Shown here: piece by piece, positions 11,178-22,559 of the stretch | How the letters are laid out: the number at the start of each line of letters is the position of its first letter | How positions within the stretch are numbered: the stretch's first letter is position 1 | Notes under the pieces: model-generated | What the model saw: only the letters and a program-made list of their open reading frames with translations | The model's database searches: none | What the model was told of the DNA's origin: nothing | Origin: Tridacna crocea | Taxonomy: Eukaryota; Mollusca; Bivalvia; Cardiida; Cardiidae | Direction: 5' to 3' | DNA length: 64,000 nucleotides | Assembly (NCBI GenBank): GCA_943736015.1 | Contig: OX031058.1 | Coordinates: forward strand, 21,849,001 to 21,913,000 | Made by a program: the position numbers and the translations under genes

Positions 11178-11500
11178 TTCAATCATGGGCCGAGCCCCGG
11201 TAGCTTATTCGGTAGCGTGCAGGACTCGAGAAGAAAGGGTGGAGGGCTCGATCCCCGGCCCTGGTAGCTCAGTTGTTAGCGTGCACTTCTTTATAACAAA
11301 TGGTCGTGGGTTCGATTCCCGGTGACAGGATTCATTCCTCTCTCACCGCTGATCATTGTTTCGACGATGGTTATGTGGGAAAGCAGCCATTGGCTTGTAA
11401 AGAAAATTGTGTAGGTTAAAGAAACTCAAGGAAAGCACGGATAGGTGCACTGGCTGCCGCAATATAACTGAAATAATGTTGAAACTGCATACAAGCAATC
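11178..11500 (+). mobile_element. SINE with two tRNA-like heads
   Basis: Two box A/box B pairs in tandem: GGTAGCTTATTCGGTAGCG with GGGCTCGATCCCC, then GGTAGCTCAGTTGTTAGCG with GGGTTCGATTCCC. Body: ACAGGATTCATTCCTCTCTC, GGTTATGTGGGAAAGCAGCC, GGTGCACTGGCTGCCGC. Inserted in the 10-13 kb transposon. Confidence 0.8.
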
Positions 11501-11892
11501 AATCAACAACCAATCGAATTATAACATGTGATTGAAGAAGAAAGCAAACTGTATTGTATACATATTTATTGTCATTATTTCAATGCCACTCTAAATATCT
11601 ACCTATCTTTATAACAAAAAAAAAAATTTAAAACAATACATAGTAATGCAAGAAATTTATATTGTATAAAAAAAAAACATCGTAAGAATTCTGTTTGTAA
11701 TGAACACCATACATAACTAGGTGTAAATTAATGACCCGTTCTCTGGAGTTTTGTAACATATGTCGTTTGCTCCGACTACCAAAACCACATTCTGAAACAT
11801 TAACATATATGTATACGGTATTATTTCGCCATATTGATCCAAAGTTGTACAAATGATGGGATTTGTCGTTCAAAAACGTTCTTTTTTTTTTT

Positions 11893-12180
11893 TTAAACAA
11901 GTGTTTTCAATTTGGACAAGTTTACAATTTTGTCGTTTGGGACAGAGCTTTAAAAGCTAATAGTTAGAGACTGTCTGTGATTAGATAGAGAACATTGTGG
12001 CAAATAAAACAGTTGGCATAAAGCACGTTACCTTCTCCCACAGTGTTTCCTAAAGCCACCTTTTTTTTACACTCATCACCAAACGACAATATTTCGAAAG
12101 CATTTACAGACGACAAGATGAAAGATACTGATTTTTTTGTGTGTGAAGAGTAGAAAACATCATGGGAAAAGGAGAAAATG
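11893..12180. mobile_element. Palindromic MITE fragments
   Basis: A right-arm piece (11893-11955, +), a decayed core (about 11990-12060) and a minus half (12062-12180) cut at the tandem array. Confidence 0.6.
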
Positions 12181-12950
12181 CATAGGGGCCGGATTTTGTT
12201 AAGCCATGAAATAACTGGAAGAAATACGGAAATCTTAGTCCCATTTTACTGACAATATTTCAAAAAGTGTTGCAATGACCACAGTTTATTTCATACCATG
12301 TAAAAGCATGATACCTAAGCTTCAATTTCATACTATTTTGAGCATCTTACAACGAAAAAAAAAAAAAAAAAATAGCATAGGGGCCGGATTTTGTTAAGCC
12401 ATAAAATAACTGGAAGAAATACTGAAATCTTACGCACATTTCACTGACAATATTTCAAAAAGTGTTGCAATGACCACAGTTTATTTCATACAATGTAAAA
12501 GCATGATACCTAAGCTTCAATTTCATACTATTTTGAGCATCTTGCAACGAAAAAAAAAATAGCATAGGGGCCGGATTTTGTTAAGCCATGAAATAACTGG
12601 AAGAAATACTGAAATCTTACTCACATTTCACTGACAATATTTCAAAAAGTGTTGCAATGACCACAGTTTATTTCATACCATGTAAAAGCATGATACCTAA
12701 GCTTCAATTTCATACCATTTTGAGCACAATACAACGAAAAATAAAAAAAATTAGCATAGGGGCCGGATTTTGTTAAGCCATGAAATAACTGGAAGAAATA
12801 CTGAAATCTTACTCACATTTCACTGACAATATTTCAAAAAGTGTTGCAATGACCACAGTTTATTTCATACCATGACAAAGCGTGATACCTAAGCTTCAAT
12901 TTAATACTATTTTGAGCATCTTACAACGAAAAATACAATAATTAGCATGG
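12180..12950 (-). repeat. Right subterminal tandem array (4 units)
   Basis: Four near-identical 188-194-bp units begin GCATAGGGGCCGGATTTTGT at about 12180, 12374, 12562 and 12755. Reverse-complemented they share AAATCCGGCCCCTAT and the GAAATTGAAGCTTA...GGTAT region with the left array. Confidence 0.88.
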
Positions 12951-13960
12951 GGGGCCGTAGGGGCCGGGAATTATTACTTATTTTGTTAGGTAGGGCCGGG
13001 GAATACACTTTGCCTTTCCGTCTCACGTTAGACACACACAGTCATAAAAATCACACAGTTTCGTGATCGTTTCCAAGAGATTTGATACATGTATGCTAAA
13101 ATTTGGATAAAAATATTCCAATGAAAAAATATTTCAACTATTACTTAATGAATTCTGCATGACTTGTCACTTTTATCATGATAATTTAGCCATTCAGTGT
13201 TCTTTTTAGGCAGTGGCTAGAGATACGGTACCGTACCTCTAGCCTATATCAAAGAAATGGCTAGAGATACGGTACCGTACCTCTAGCCCCGGAGTCTAAA
13301 GATACGGTACCGTATCTTTAGTCATTCTTATGATATAGGCTAGAGGTACGGTATTTTGTAGATACATGTAAGAAATTATAAATTTACTTCAGTTTGGATT
13401 ATTATTCGTTATTAGTATGGCTTAGTATCAATCTCGACATCAAAGGACAGAAACTCGTTGCTGTGTGCGAGTTTGCATCGATGCGCGAAAATAATAATTG
13501 CATTGATTAGTTAGGTGAATTTAATTGCTTAAGATGTATGCGGATCTTAAATTATTTTAGCTTTTGTTGTTCTTTAATTGATTATGGAAAACGACATAAT
13601 TAATCAATTACTCAATCACGGAAATTGATAATTAATCTATTACTCAGTCACGGAAAATTTTCTGACAGCACTTTCAAGCCAATTTTGTATCATACGGTCA
13701 AAATGGCTCATAGTATTCACGTCGGGAAGAAATTTGAAGATTTTCAAACATTTAAAAGCGCAATAGAGTGCTATCGAAGTGCAGAAAGTGTGCAGTTTTA
13801 CTAGAGGGATTCTAGGACTATACAAAAAGCCCAGCCGCGCGTACAAACAAAAATAAAAGAAAGGATAAAGTATTACGGGATATCGCTTTAAATACTGTAT
13901 TCATGGTGGCAAGAATTTCATAGCCAGAGGGACAGGAGTGAGAGAACAAAGGTTATCTAT

Positions 13961-13990
13961 CTGTCTGTCTGTCTGTCTGTCTGTCTACCA
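13961..13990 (+). repeat. (CTGT)n microsatellite
   Basis: Six to seven CTGT units inside the 13-15 kb element. Confidence 0.9.
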
Positions 13991-14164
13991 TCCATCTATT
14001 TATACTTATTAAGTTATTTTATCTATTCATTTATTTATCTACTCTTGGGTTGGGAGCGGTGGATAGAGTTGCGTGTTTATGTTCGGGTCTGGTAAGCACG
14101 ATTCGAACTGAAATTTGGTGTGGGCTATTGCTTATGTATGGTAGAAGCAGAATTTTACGGCATG

Positions 14165-14442
14165 AATTATATATAAATATTTATTGCAAACATTAAGGCC
14201 AAAAAATAATGTGAACAATGAGTTCTTTTAACGTTCTCCGCACAATATTCTTTCCAAGCCACTGGCTGCTTTCCCACATAACTATCGTCGAAACACTGGA
14301 CAGCAGTGAGAGAGAAATGAATCCTGTCGCAATGACTGTCATCAATCATCGGAAAGTTTATTAGCCGAGCCGTGGATCGAACGGCGATCTCCTGTTCTCA
14401 GTTCCGGTACGCTATACCGACTGAGCTATGGGGCTAGGCCTG
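14165..14442 (-). mobile_element. tRNA-headed SINE
   Basis: Reverse strand head GCCCCATAGCTCAGTCGGTA ... CCGTTCGATCCACGGC is tRNA-like with both internal promoter boxes; body TTCCCACATAACTATCGTCG and CAGTGAGAGAGAAATGAATC. Inside the 13-15 kb element. Confidence 0.8.
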
Positions 14443-14475
14443 CACATGGTTGTAAATAACTTTAGGAATTTGATT

Positions 14476-14600
14476 GAATGAATGGTGTTTAACGCCGTTT
14501 TCAACAGTATTTCAGTACTTATTCATGCTTTCCTCTAGTTTTTATAACCAGTACTCGGCACAATATTCTTTCTAAGCCACTGACTGCTTTCCTACATGCA
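14476..14600 (-). mobile_element. SINE body fragment
   Basis: GGTGTTTAACGCCGTTTTCA, TACTCGGCACAATATTC, CCACTGACTGCTTTCC; no head. Abuts a MITE fragment. Confidence 0.55.
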
Positions 14601-14603
14601 GTA

Positions 14604-14768
14604 CATGTCCTTTGAAAACACTGTAGGAAAAAGAGAAAATGCTAATTTCTCATTTTCCAACAGTGTTTTCTACCCTTTTGGATGACCATTTTCCACCATT
14701 TTTCATCAAAATTTAAATTGTTTACAAATTCTTTGAGTGGAAATTTTGTCTTTTGAGAAAGGGATAAG
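14604..14768 (+). mobile_element. Palindromic MITE, subfamily B, 5' truncated
   Basis: CCTTTGAAAACACTGTAGG to GAGAAAGGGATAA; core centre partly deleted. Confidence 0.7.
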
Positions 14769-15246
14769 CAGGAATAATACATATGTTATATAGAATCCCT
14801 GGGTTAAGTAATCAAGTTCACCTAATAATCAAGTTAATCAACGCAATTTTTATTTTCGCTCACAAGTGCACATTCGCACACTGCAACTTGATGAGTTTCT
14901 GTCCTTTGATGCCGATCAATTACTACAAATACATACTAATAACGATAATAATCAAAACTGAGGTAAATTTATAATTTCTTACATGTATCTACATTTACCG
15001 TACCTCTAGCCTATATCATAAGGAATGACTAAAGATACGGTACCGTATCTTTAGACTCCGGGGCTAGAGGTACGGTACCGTATCTCTAGCCATTTCTTTA
15101 ATATAGGCTAGAGGTACGGTACCGTATCTCTAGCCACTGCCTTCTTTTTATCCTTCAGTTGAAATTTTCGGTATCCTAAAATGGTGGGCGAAATGGAAAT
15201 TTTTGTCTCAAAATGGAAAATGTCTCTGAATGAATTTGATAGGACT

Positions 15247-15475
15247 TTAACCCATTACCACACAATCCCTACTTTTGACGCCCCTGAGAAAGAAGCCTTT
15301 TGAAAACACTGTGGGAAAAGGAGAAAATGCTGGTAAGCAGCATTTTCTCCTTTTCCCACAGTGTTTTCTACCCTTCCCAGAACAAATTTCAATTTTTCAG
15401 TCACCTTTATTTTGTCGTCTGCAAATGCTTTCAATATGGACCAGTCTAAAATTTTCTCGTGTGGTAAAGAGTTAA
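15247..15475 (+). mobile_element. Palindromic TTAA MITE, full (229 bp)
   Basis: Both TTAA kept; core with CACTGTGGG/CCCACAGTG variant in both arms. Confidence 0.93.
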
Positions 15476-16337
15476 CAGTTATTCAGTAAAGATTACTTCA
15501 AGGTATTAGTAAGGTACATCATATTTTAACTACTCAAACGGTTCGTCTGTCTGACCCTTGTGGTCCCAGAAATAGGCATGTGCAGACAACGCAGAAGTAG
15601 GGCTGTGTAATTAATTCCTGGCACTCCTGAGCTATCAGATTCTTTGGGAGCTTGCTTTAAAAACGGGCATCATTTTGAGGACCTTCTGCAAATTTGTATA
15701 TATTATAGTTTGTTAACTTTTCGGTGATTTGATTCACTGGTTTTCTGCCTGTTTACCGTTTCAGTGTTACCACTGGTAGGCTACTCGGGCATATTCGTAT
15801 CTGCATATTGATCAGCATATATCACCCTGGTATGGAAGAGTAAAGCTAAACCAAAAGCAAAACTTTTAATGTCTGTATGGAGTAATACGAATGCAAAATA
15901 ATTTCAGCATATTTTTTTTTCTGATTAAGACTGGACACATCGTCAGCAGTCCGGCCATGGCCGCACCACAATTTTGACTGCTTGCAGTAGATCTAGATCT
16001 ATGAAACTCAGCAAGTATTTATTAGAAAAAAGATCTAGTCTAGTCTATTTAGATCTATTTGAGTTTCATAACTTGTCTTGAAAATTCGTCGGAATCGCTA
16101 TAAATTTTATTCCCCCCACGTCCCCCAGGCAGGTCCCCCTATCCCACTTGAGACAGGGTTTACAAGCCCCCTCTTTACCTTCAATACAAAGGGTAAACCA
16201 GGGCTATATACTTGAGATTGTTTCTCCGCTACACCGTTGAAGGCTAGAGCGTAGACCGCTCAAGAAAGCTACCCTCCGAATCGAATGTAGCACTCTTGTC
16301 CCAACCAGTCAAAGTTCTACATGTCCACATGTTATCA
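15476..16337. other. No gene seen
   Basis: Unique-looking sequence with no convincing ORF or recognised repeat; small AGATCTAG-rich inverted words near 15990-16050. Confidence 0.5.
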
Positions 16338-18993
16338 CTGTATGGAAACTCTGTACGGGAAATTTCTTCGGTGAATTCAAGATGGCGGACACGTATTATT
16401 GACAAAGTAAGTGTCGTTTAATTTTGGTCCATACTTGTTTCAAATTGCATCCCCTACATTAAGTAAGGTACCAATCTAAAGGGCTTTGATTGAAAAATCA
16501 AGCGATAGTAGCTTATGAGAAAACGGGAGTGCCTCTTGTCCGTAATCCTGCGATGAACATGATGTTTTGATGAAGTTAAAAAACTAAGCGGGAGACCGGA
16601 AGAAAACTGGCTTTATTTCATCGAATAGAAAGCTAATGATAAAAGAATGTGCCTCGATCGGTGGGGAAATGTCATATTCTTACAACTGTACCAAAATACG
16701 TTGCTTACATTTCCTGATTTAGCTGTTATTAAGTTTTGAAATTTTGCATGGTGTACTCTTCGGTGCAAACCGAAACTAAACTGCTGTACGGTTGGGTGAT
16801 CGGAATTTCTGTTCGCTTCGGTAACAAATATGAAGTCAAAAATCTGTACGCTTCGGTGAAAATGATTAAAGGGGAAAAATGCTAGAACAGTCTATTTGTA
16901 TTTTCCGCGAGAATTCCTCATACAAGTACATGAAACCAATTTGTGTCATTTACTCTACATCTTGTTTGTTATGTTAAAACCGTATAATGCTTCAAAAATG
17001 AGTCACGCTAGAGTTTCCTGGCTTTGTAAGGATTTGATAGAGAATTCTTTGTTATTCCTATTTTCTAAAGGAAAAGTACGAGTCATTTCAACATAGTGTT
17101 CAAAATTAGTGTGAATTAAAAAAGAACTTATCCCCAGATAAAACTACAATGTATCAACGCATTCAGATGACCTCGATCAAGAGCTTTTATTCGGGTATAC
17201 TAAATACCGGAGTGTAACAAAAAAATTATGTTATTAACATTATCAGAATGTAACAAAAAATTCAGTTCCAAGTATATAGTTCTATAGTAGAACACTGAAA
17301 GCAGAAGAAAAATAATATCACTAAAGTAAATCCTCATTCGTGTAACTGAAATATAAAAGTGGGAGTTTATAAAACCTTAAAAATGAAAGGTACGGAATAA
17401 GGACAATGTTCCTTGGAAATGCTTACAAAAGGATGATATAAAGGGGTCGTAACTCAGAAAACTATGTCATGAAGACAGAGTTGCCTGAGTGTGCTGTATA
17501 ATCATCCAGAGTTTCTAGTCAAAGGATTTGATACTTTGGAAATTAACGTCGAACTTAGTGTGTGTTTTTTTCTTCCCTAAATGAAAAGAGAGCTATGGTT
17601 CTTCCAGGGTGACTTTCTCAGTTCTATCAATGTATGAAAAACATTGACGGTTTCAATTAGTGAAAAAACGCATAATTTATGCTAAAGCAAATCTCTTAAA
17701 TGTGAATTTAACAAGAGGCATGCGATCATAATTCTTGTTTAAAAGGTCTCTTAAGGTATAAAGAATAACAATGATCACTTCGGCGATATCAGTGTAAATT
17801 AAAAATGAGCTATTGCTACAAGGCAGTGTACAAAGGAGTTTTGTATTGCATTTTTCACTGCCGGCTCTTAGAGTTTGAAAAGTCAAGCCAAAGCTCAGAG
17901 ATGTGCCATTGTTTGATTCCGGCTTTATATGGTTTTCCAACTGGTTCTGTTCCGATCAACACAAAGTTTGCTCTGAAAGTGCTTCATGTGTTCATTGGGC
18001 TTGGACTCTAAAATGCGTTGCCAACAGACATACAAACATAACCAGTGTTCTTTGTGGAATTCTAACCAACACCATCCACAAAAAGTTACTAAAAATCTCC
18101 ATTACCTACTGCGCCACGGAGGACCCCTGATCAATAAATGATGATAGAGGAGGTACGGTTCTATATTTCGCTTTTCACATAATGCGTCTTTGAAGTTTAT
18201 ACTATGGATCCGATGGCTTCTACATTTTTGGTGTCGGACCAAGACAAAAACCTTAAGTTTATTATTTTTATGTTAAAGGTCCATATACCTATACATGTAT
18301 ACAAGATGCTTGTGTTCATGTTGCTCAGCCCTTCTCAATAACGAGCCAGCCTTTAGTGTACGAAGTTGTGCATTTATACATCACGTTTCTTTGAGTTCAA
18401 CATAAAAAAAATCAAGTAAATGACCAATGTAGGTTGTTCGTACATTTCCTTTTTTCGCCCCTTAATCGTTTTCACCGAAGCGTACAGATTTTTGACTTCA
18501 TATTTGTTACCGAAGCGTACAAAAATTTCGATCACCCAACCGTACAGCAGTTTAGTTTCGGTTTGCACCGAAGAGTACACCATGCAAAATTTCAAAACTT
18601 AATAACAGCTAAATCAGTAAATATAAGCAACGTATTTTGGTACAGTTGTAAGAATATAACATTTCCCCACCGATCGAGGCACATTCTTTTATCATTAGCT
18701 TTCTATTCGATGAAATAAAGCCAGTTTTCTTCCGGTCTCCCGCTTACTTTTTCAACTTCATCAAAACATCATGTTCATCGCGGGATTACGGACAAGAGGC
18801 ACTCCCGTTTTCTCATAAGCTACTATCGCTTGATTCTTCAATCAAAGCTCTTTAGATTGGTACCTTACTCGTTGTAGGGGATGCAATTTGAAACAAGTAT
18901 GGACCAAAATTAAACGACACTTACTTTGTCAATAATACGTGTCCGCCATCTTGAATTCACCGAAGAAATTTCCCGTACAGAGTTTCCATACAG
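16338..18993. mobile_element. 2,656-bp element with about 540-bp terminal inverted repeats
   Basis: Left arm 16338-16877 and right arm about 18450-18993 are near-perfect inverted copies starting CTGTATGGAAACTCTGTACG. Flanks ATGTTATCA and TGGTTATAA agree at 6 of 9 positions, a possible decayed 9-bp duplication, so Mutator-like is likely. Both arms carry TTCAAGATGGCGGACAC. The 1.57-kb interior has no convincing ORF. Confidence 0.78.
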
Positions 18994-19516
18994 TGGTTAT
19001 AAGAAACTCAAATTTTAATCAATCTAGACCTACAGCAAAATTAAGAATAAAGGTAGAAGGCAAAAGATCTAGGGAAGGAAATAGACGTTTTGATAGATCA
19101 AAATTTGTCTAGAATGAAACGAGAGATATTAAAGCTCCAGACTATCAACGGGGATCGATCTTAAATCTGGAAACGGTTTGATTTCTTTGTGATACAAGTA
19201 CAAAAGTTGCTGCAAAGATGCAGCAAAATGGGTAAAAGCACGGCGAAAAAATAATTTCGCAGTTGCCATTTTGTTTCAAGAAATCTTTCAGAATTCACGG
19301 AATTCGTTAGGCCATAATGCAATCGTATTACTAATGAGTAGTCCAGTAGATCTATTGAACTAAAGAAGATAAAGGTAACATAAAGGATAACACAATTGAT
19401 TGGAAGATATTATATATACAAAAATATATAGCTATGAAATATATTTATTAAATCTTATAAAACAAAAATTGCGTTAAAAAAAATGTTCATTCTAAAGGAA
19501 CAAGTACTGCGATCCC
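18994..19516. other. No gene seen
   Basis: A+T-rich sequence between the long-TIR element and an old MITE; nothing recognised. Confidence 0.5.
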
Positions 19517-19730
19517 AAGCTTTAATAACTATGAAAGAAGTTTTTGAAAACATTGCTTGACAATGAGAAAATACTGGTAAACAGCCTTTGCTTCTTTTTC
19601 CCACAATATTCCTATAATATCAGAGAAAGAAAATTATCATTTGAGCAAATGTAGTTAGTCATGTATGTACTCCCGTAAATGCTTTTAGTTTGGTTAAGTC
19701 CATAATTTGGTCGTTTTGTAAAAAGTTATA
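19517..19730 (+). mobile_element. Palindromic TTAA MITE, old copy
   Basis: GAAAACATTGCTTG, CTTTTTCCCACAATATTCC and GTAAATGCTTTTAGTTTGG remain. Confidence 0.6.
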
Positions 19731-20097
19731 TCTAAAAATCAAATGCCATACCACGTGGGAAGAACAGAAAATATGAAAGAGAAAAAGTACAGACAATTCA
19801 ATTTTTAGTTGCAGTAATTATCATTTACGTTTTCCCTGCACTTGGCCATCATTTGTTTTGCTACAGTATTGATCGAACGGTCAGTTTACTTTTTCAGAGG
19901 CAACTCTTTCGTCAGCTATATTACTATTACATGATTAAGTGTGACAAATTTGGTTTTACATCTAACCTTTTACACAGCCTAATTACAGTTCGATTTATTT
20001 TATTCCACTCCCCCTTTTTTAATGATGCCCATTTTTGACAAAGAAATGTCACAATATAAAAAAGGAGAAAATGATTGGACTGAACCCAGGCTGCGCT

Positions 20098-20326
20098 TTA
20101 ACCCATTACCACACAATCCCTACTTTTGACACCCATGATAAAGAAGCCTTTTGAAAACACTGTGGGAAAAGGAGAAAATGCTGGTAACCAGCATTTTCTC
20201 CTTTTCCCACAGTGTTTTCTACCCGTCCCTGAACAAATTTCAATTTTTCAGTCACCTTTATTTTGTCATCTGCAAATGCTTTCAATTTGGACCAGTCTAA
20301 AATTTTCTTGTGTGGTAAAGAGTTAA
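20098..20326 (+). mobile_element. Palindromic TTAA MITE, full (229 bp)
   Basis: Both TTAA kept. Core 20153-20219 is a perfect inverted repeat with 33-bp arms and one central base at 20186. Confidence 0.95.
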
Positions 20327-20427
20327 ACAATCCCATGTTTTAACGATACTGAAGAAAAGTTTTTTGAGTAAAGAAATAGGAAAGGCCTATCTTGTAAAAT
20401 CAACAGGAATTTGGTCAAAATAAAAAA

Positions 20428-20562
20428 TTAACTCATTACCAAACGACAATATTTTAGGTTTGTCGAAATCAAAAGCATTTGCAGATGACAAAATAAAGGT
20501 GACTAAAAATTTGAAATTTGTTTTGTAAAGAGTACAAAACAGTGTGAGAAAAGGAGAAAAAT
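20428..20562 (-). mobile_element. Palindromic TTAA MITE, half
   Basis: TTAACTCATTACCAAACGAC through GGAGAAAAATTGC; ends at the palindrome centre. Confidence 0.8.
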
Positions 20563-20639
20563 TGCGGGTGAAAAAAAAAGTCAACAGAAATTTGGTCGAG
20601 ATAAAGAATTAAAACCAGTAAAAGCTTGGGTTGGACTTG

Positions 20640-21030
20640 AAAAACATTCTTACATTTAGGTTTGCATGCTCTAATACTATGGCATTTCTTAATTCTGGCT
20701 GCCCATCCATTGGAATAAGATAAATCCTGAATCCCCAGCTCACAGCCAAGTTTCTTTACCCTTTTGACAAGCATATTACCACTTACAATAATATTTCTTG
20801 AACTTAAGTCTGAGTATCAACGATAAAGGCTCTCATCCAGGTTCATGTGTTTTGGTGTGCTAGTCTGAACCCTGTAATCTTCCAAACCACTGGTCCATTT
20901 CTCTATGTTTTTAAAATAAAAAACACTGAGTGTGGATGGTCGAGAACTCTTGCCCCACTTTTTTGTTGAATACTTCACAACTTCTTCCCAAAAAATATTA
21001 TGGTTTTTGATTTCTCTCTTCTCCAACGAG
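20640..21030 (-). pseudogene. CENP-B/Tigger-like transposase fragment, broken
   Basis: Two minus-strand frames read the DNA-binding half of a pogo/Tigger (CENP-B-type) transposase. The first, 21026 down to 20817, has REIKNHN...EEVVKYSTKKWGK...RPSTLS (first helix-turn-helix). The second, about 20774 down to 20690, has VKRVKKLGCELGIQDL and SNGWAARIKKCHSI (second helix-turn-helix). A stop and a frame change separate them and no DDE domain follows. It is a dead remnant. Confidence 0.72.
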
Positions 21031-21098
21031 GTAAACTAGTTTCTGCGTTTTGCACCTCCCTTCCATATTTACACTACAAAGATGGAAAGAAAAGTTCA

Positions 21099-21345
21099 TT
21101 AACCCTTGATTACCTCAAGGAAAATGTATTTTGAAAATAATGTGGAAATGAGAAAATATTGGGAACTAGCATTTTCTCTTTTTCCAACAAATAATTTTTC
21201 CTATCAAACACTTAACCTATTTTTGAATTACATTCCCAATATGTTTTTGACTGTCAGAGACAAATCTCATTGCTTGAACTACATTTCATTTGTTGTCTGC
21301 AATTCCTTTTTATTTCAGCAAGTTGAACTAGAGCTATGACTTAAT
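21099..21345 (+). mobile_element. Palindromic TTAA MITE, old copy
   Basis: TTAACCCTTGATTACC, TTTTGAAAATAATGTGG, CTAGCATTTTCTCTTTTTCC; right end decayed. Confidence 0.55.
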
Positions 21346-21349
21346 GTGA

Positions 21350-21650
21350 CTTAATACCCCTGCCAGCCCTTTGCCAGAAAAAAAGTGTCAAATTCAAGGG
21401 GAGATAATTTTCCAACTAGGAAGAGTTGACACTTGAAAAGTGCATCTTGCAAATCTTTGATATAATTATGATTAATATATGTGCAAAGTTTTAATACAGT
21501 TGAAGGAAAACTGTAGGAGGAGTTTTGGACACAAAATTACTGGTATTTTGTACTCAGATGGACAGACACACAGACAGATACACAGACAAAGCGGATGATT
21601 CAAGTACAACCCTGAAAACATTTATTTTGTGAGGGGTACAAAAATTTCTC
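21350..21650 (+). repeat. Dispersed repeat with GACAGACACACAGACAG tail
   Basis: TCAAGGGGAGATAATTTTCC, ATATATGTGCAAAGTTTTAA, GACAGACACACAGACAG and CATTTATTTTGTGAGGGG; a repeat style common in bivalves, family not named. Confidence 0.4.
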
Positions 21651-21686
21651 ATTTTTTTTGGTAGTTTATATAGAAGTAGTTTGTAG

Positions 21687-21777
21687 TTACCAGCATTTTC
21701 TCCTTTTCCCAAAATGTTTTCAAAATGCTTCTTTTTCAGGGTTGTTAAAAGTTGGGATTGTGTGGTAAAGGGTTTAA
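21687..21777 (-). mobile_element. Palindromic MITE, half
   Basis: Begins ACCAGCATTTTCTCC at the palindrome centre; ends TGTGTGGTAAAGGGTTTAA. Confidence 0.75.
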
Positions 21778-22559
21778 GAAGAACTCAATAATTAATCAAA
21801 CATTCTTTAACTTATCGTTTGCCATGTGGTCCAAATGGCCCAAAAAGTCTGCATTGCAGTTTGCTCTTATTAAAAACTCTCACTGACACAATGCTTTCAA
21901 AAGTTACCTCACTGCATGGCAAAAAAACTCTGCTGTGCTGGATGTAAAAGGGTTTCTGTAAATTACAGATTCGCTATAATGGATGTACTGTATGTAGATA
22001 CATTTTTATCTTGAATGTGTGAAGGATATATGTTTTCTTAATCTTTTTTTAGGTGGTCTAGTCTGGGCATTTGTCATATTTTGTAGGATTTTCATTAATT
22101 ATGATTCATTCCGATCGATAAAAATGTGAAGTCAAACACAGTCAAAGACAGGTGAAGGTGTGATAAACATTATACTGCATATTAATCTCTTTATTAAGAA
22201 GGCTGAGAAGAATACATAAACTACCCATACTCGGAGTAATTCCCCTTGAATAAAGTTATTTAAAAACATGTTTTGGTCACACACCAACACAAAATTACAC
22301 TGATATGACATCTTTAAAAGAAATTAAAGTAACTTGATAATAAAATGTTGAGTTTAAAAAGTGCTCTAAAAAATAAGAAGTCGATATGACCAAAGTTTGC
22401 AAACATTTTTCCACCGGGAATTGAAATGACCAAAATATGTCGAAATGACTGGGTGTCGAAATTACCAGGTGTTCAAATGACTGCCATTCGATAGAAACAA
22501 GTTTTTACAACTGTATTTATACTAGCCTCTCTCAACTATGCTATTTTCTTCATTTTGTT
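21778..22559. other. No gene seen
   Basis: Short loosely repeated words of the AAATGACC/GTCGAAATGAC kind around 22380-22500; otherwise nothing recognised. Confidence 0.45.

Larger units (their letters stand above)
10052..13014. mobile_element. 2,963-bp TIR transposon with inverted subterminal tandem repeats
   Basis: Flanked by the 8-bp direct repeat TTTCCGTC (10044-10051 and 13015-13022). Ends pair as GGGTATGTGTATTCCCCGG and, read on the other strand, GGCAAAGTGTATTCCCCGG, continuing with CCCGGCCC/ACGGCCCCCC blocks for about 60 bp. Inside the left end are about three units of 190-200 bp and inside the right end four units of about 190 bp in inverted orientation. No transposase. It carries later insertions: a palindromic MITE (10832-11060) and a SINE (about 11178-11500). 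Superfamily uncertain; an 8-bp duplication fits hAT- or Merlin-like enzymes. Confidence 0.8.
13209..15141. mobile_element. 1,933-bp Mutator-like element with palindromic TIRs
   Basis: Perfect 9-bp target duplication TTCTTTTTA (13200-13208 and 15142-15150). Arms of about 270 bp begin GGCAGTGGCTAGAGATACGG and end in its complement. Each arm holds repeated short palindromes built on GATACGGTACCGTA with CTAGAG/CTCTAG, plus matching AATTTATAATTTCTTACATG and AACTCATCAAGTTGC-type sequence farther in. The 9-bp duplication and long arms fit Mutator-like elements. There is no transposase; the interior holds a SINE, a SINE body and a MITE fragment. Confidence 0.82.

Noticed and set aside
14386-14440. 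tRNA gene
   Set aside because: tRNA-like boxes are present, but the sequence continues into the SINE body shared by many loci; it is a SINE head.
16380-16400. Start of a coding gene at AAGATGGCGGACACG
   Set aside because: Stops after five codons and is duplicated in both TIR arms of the element.
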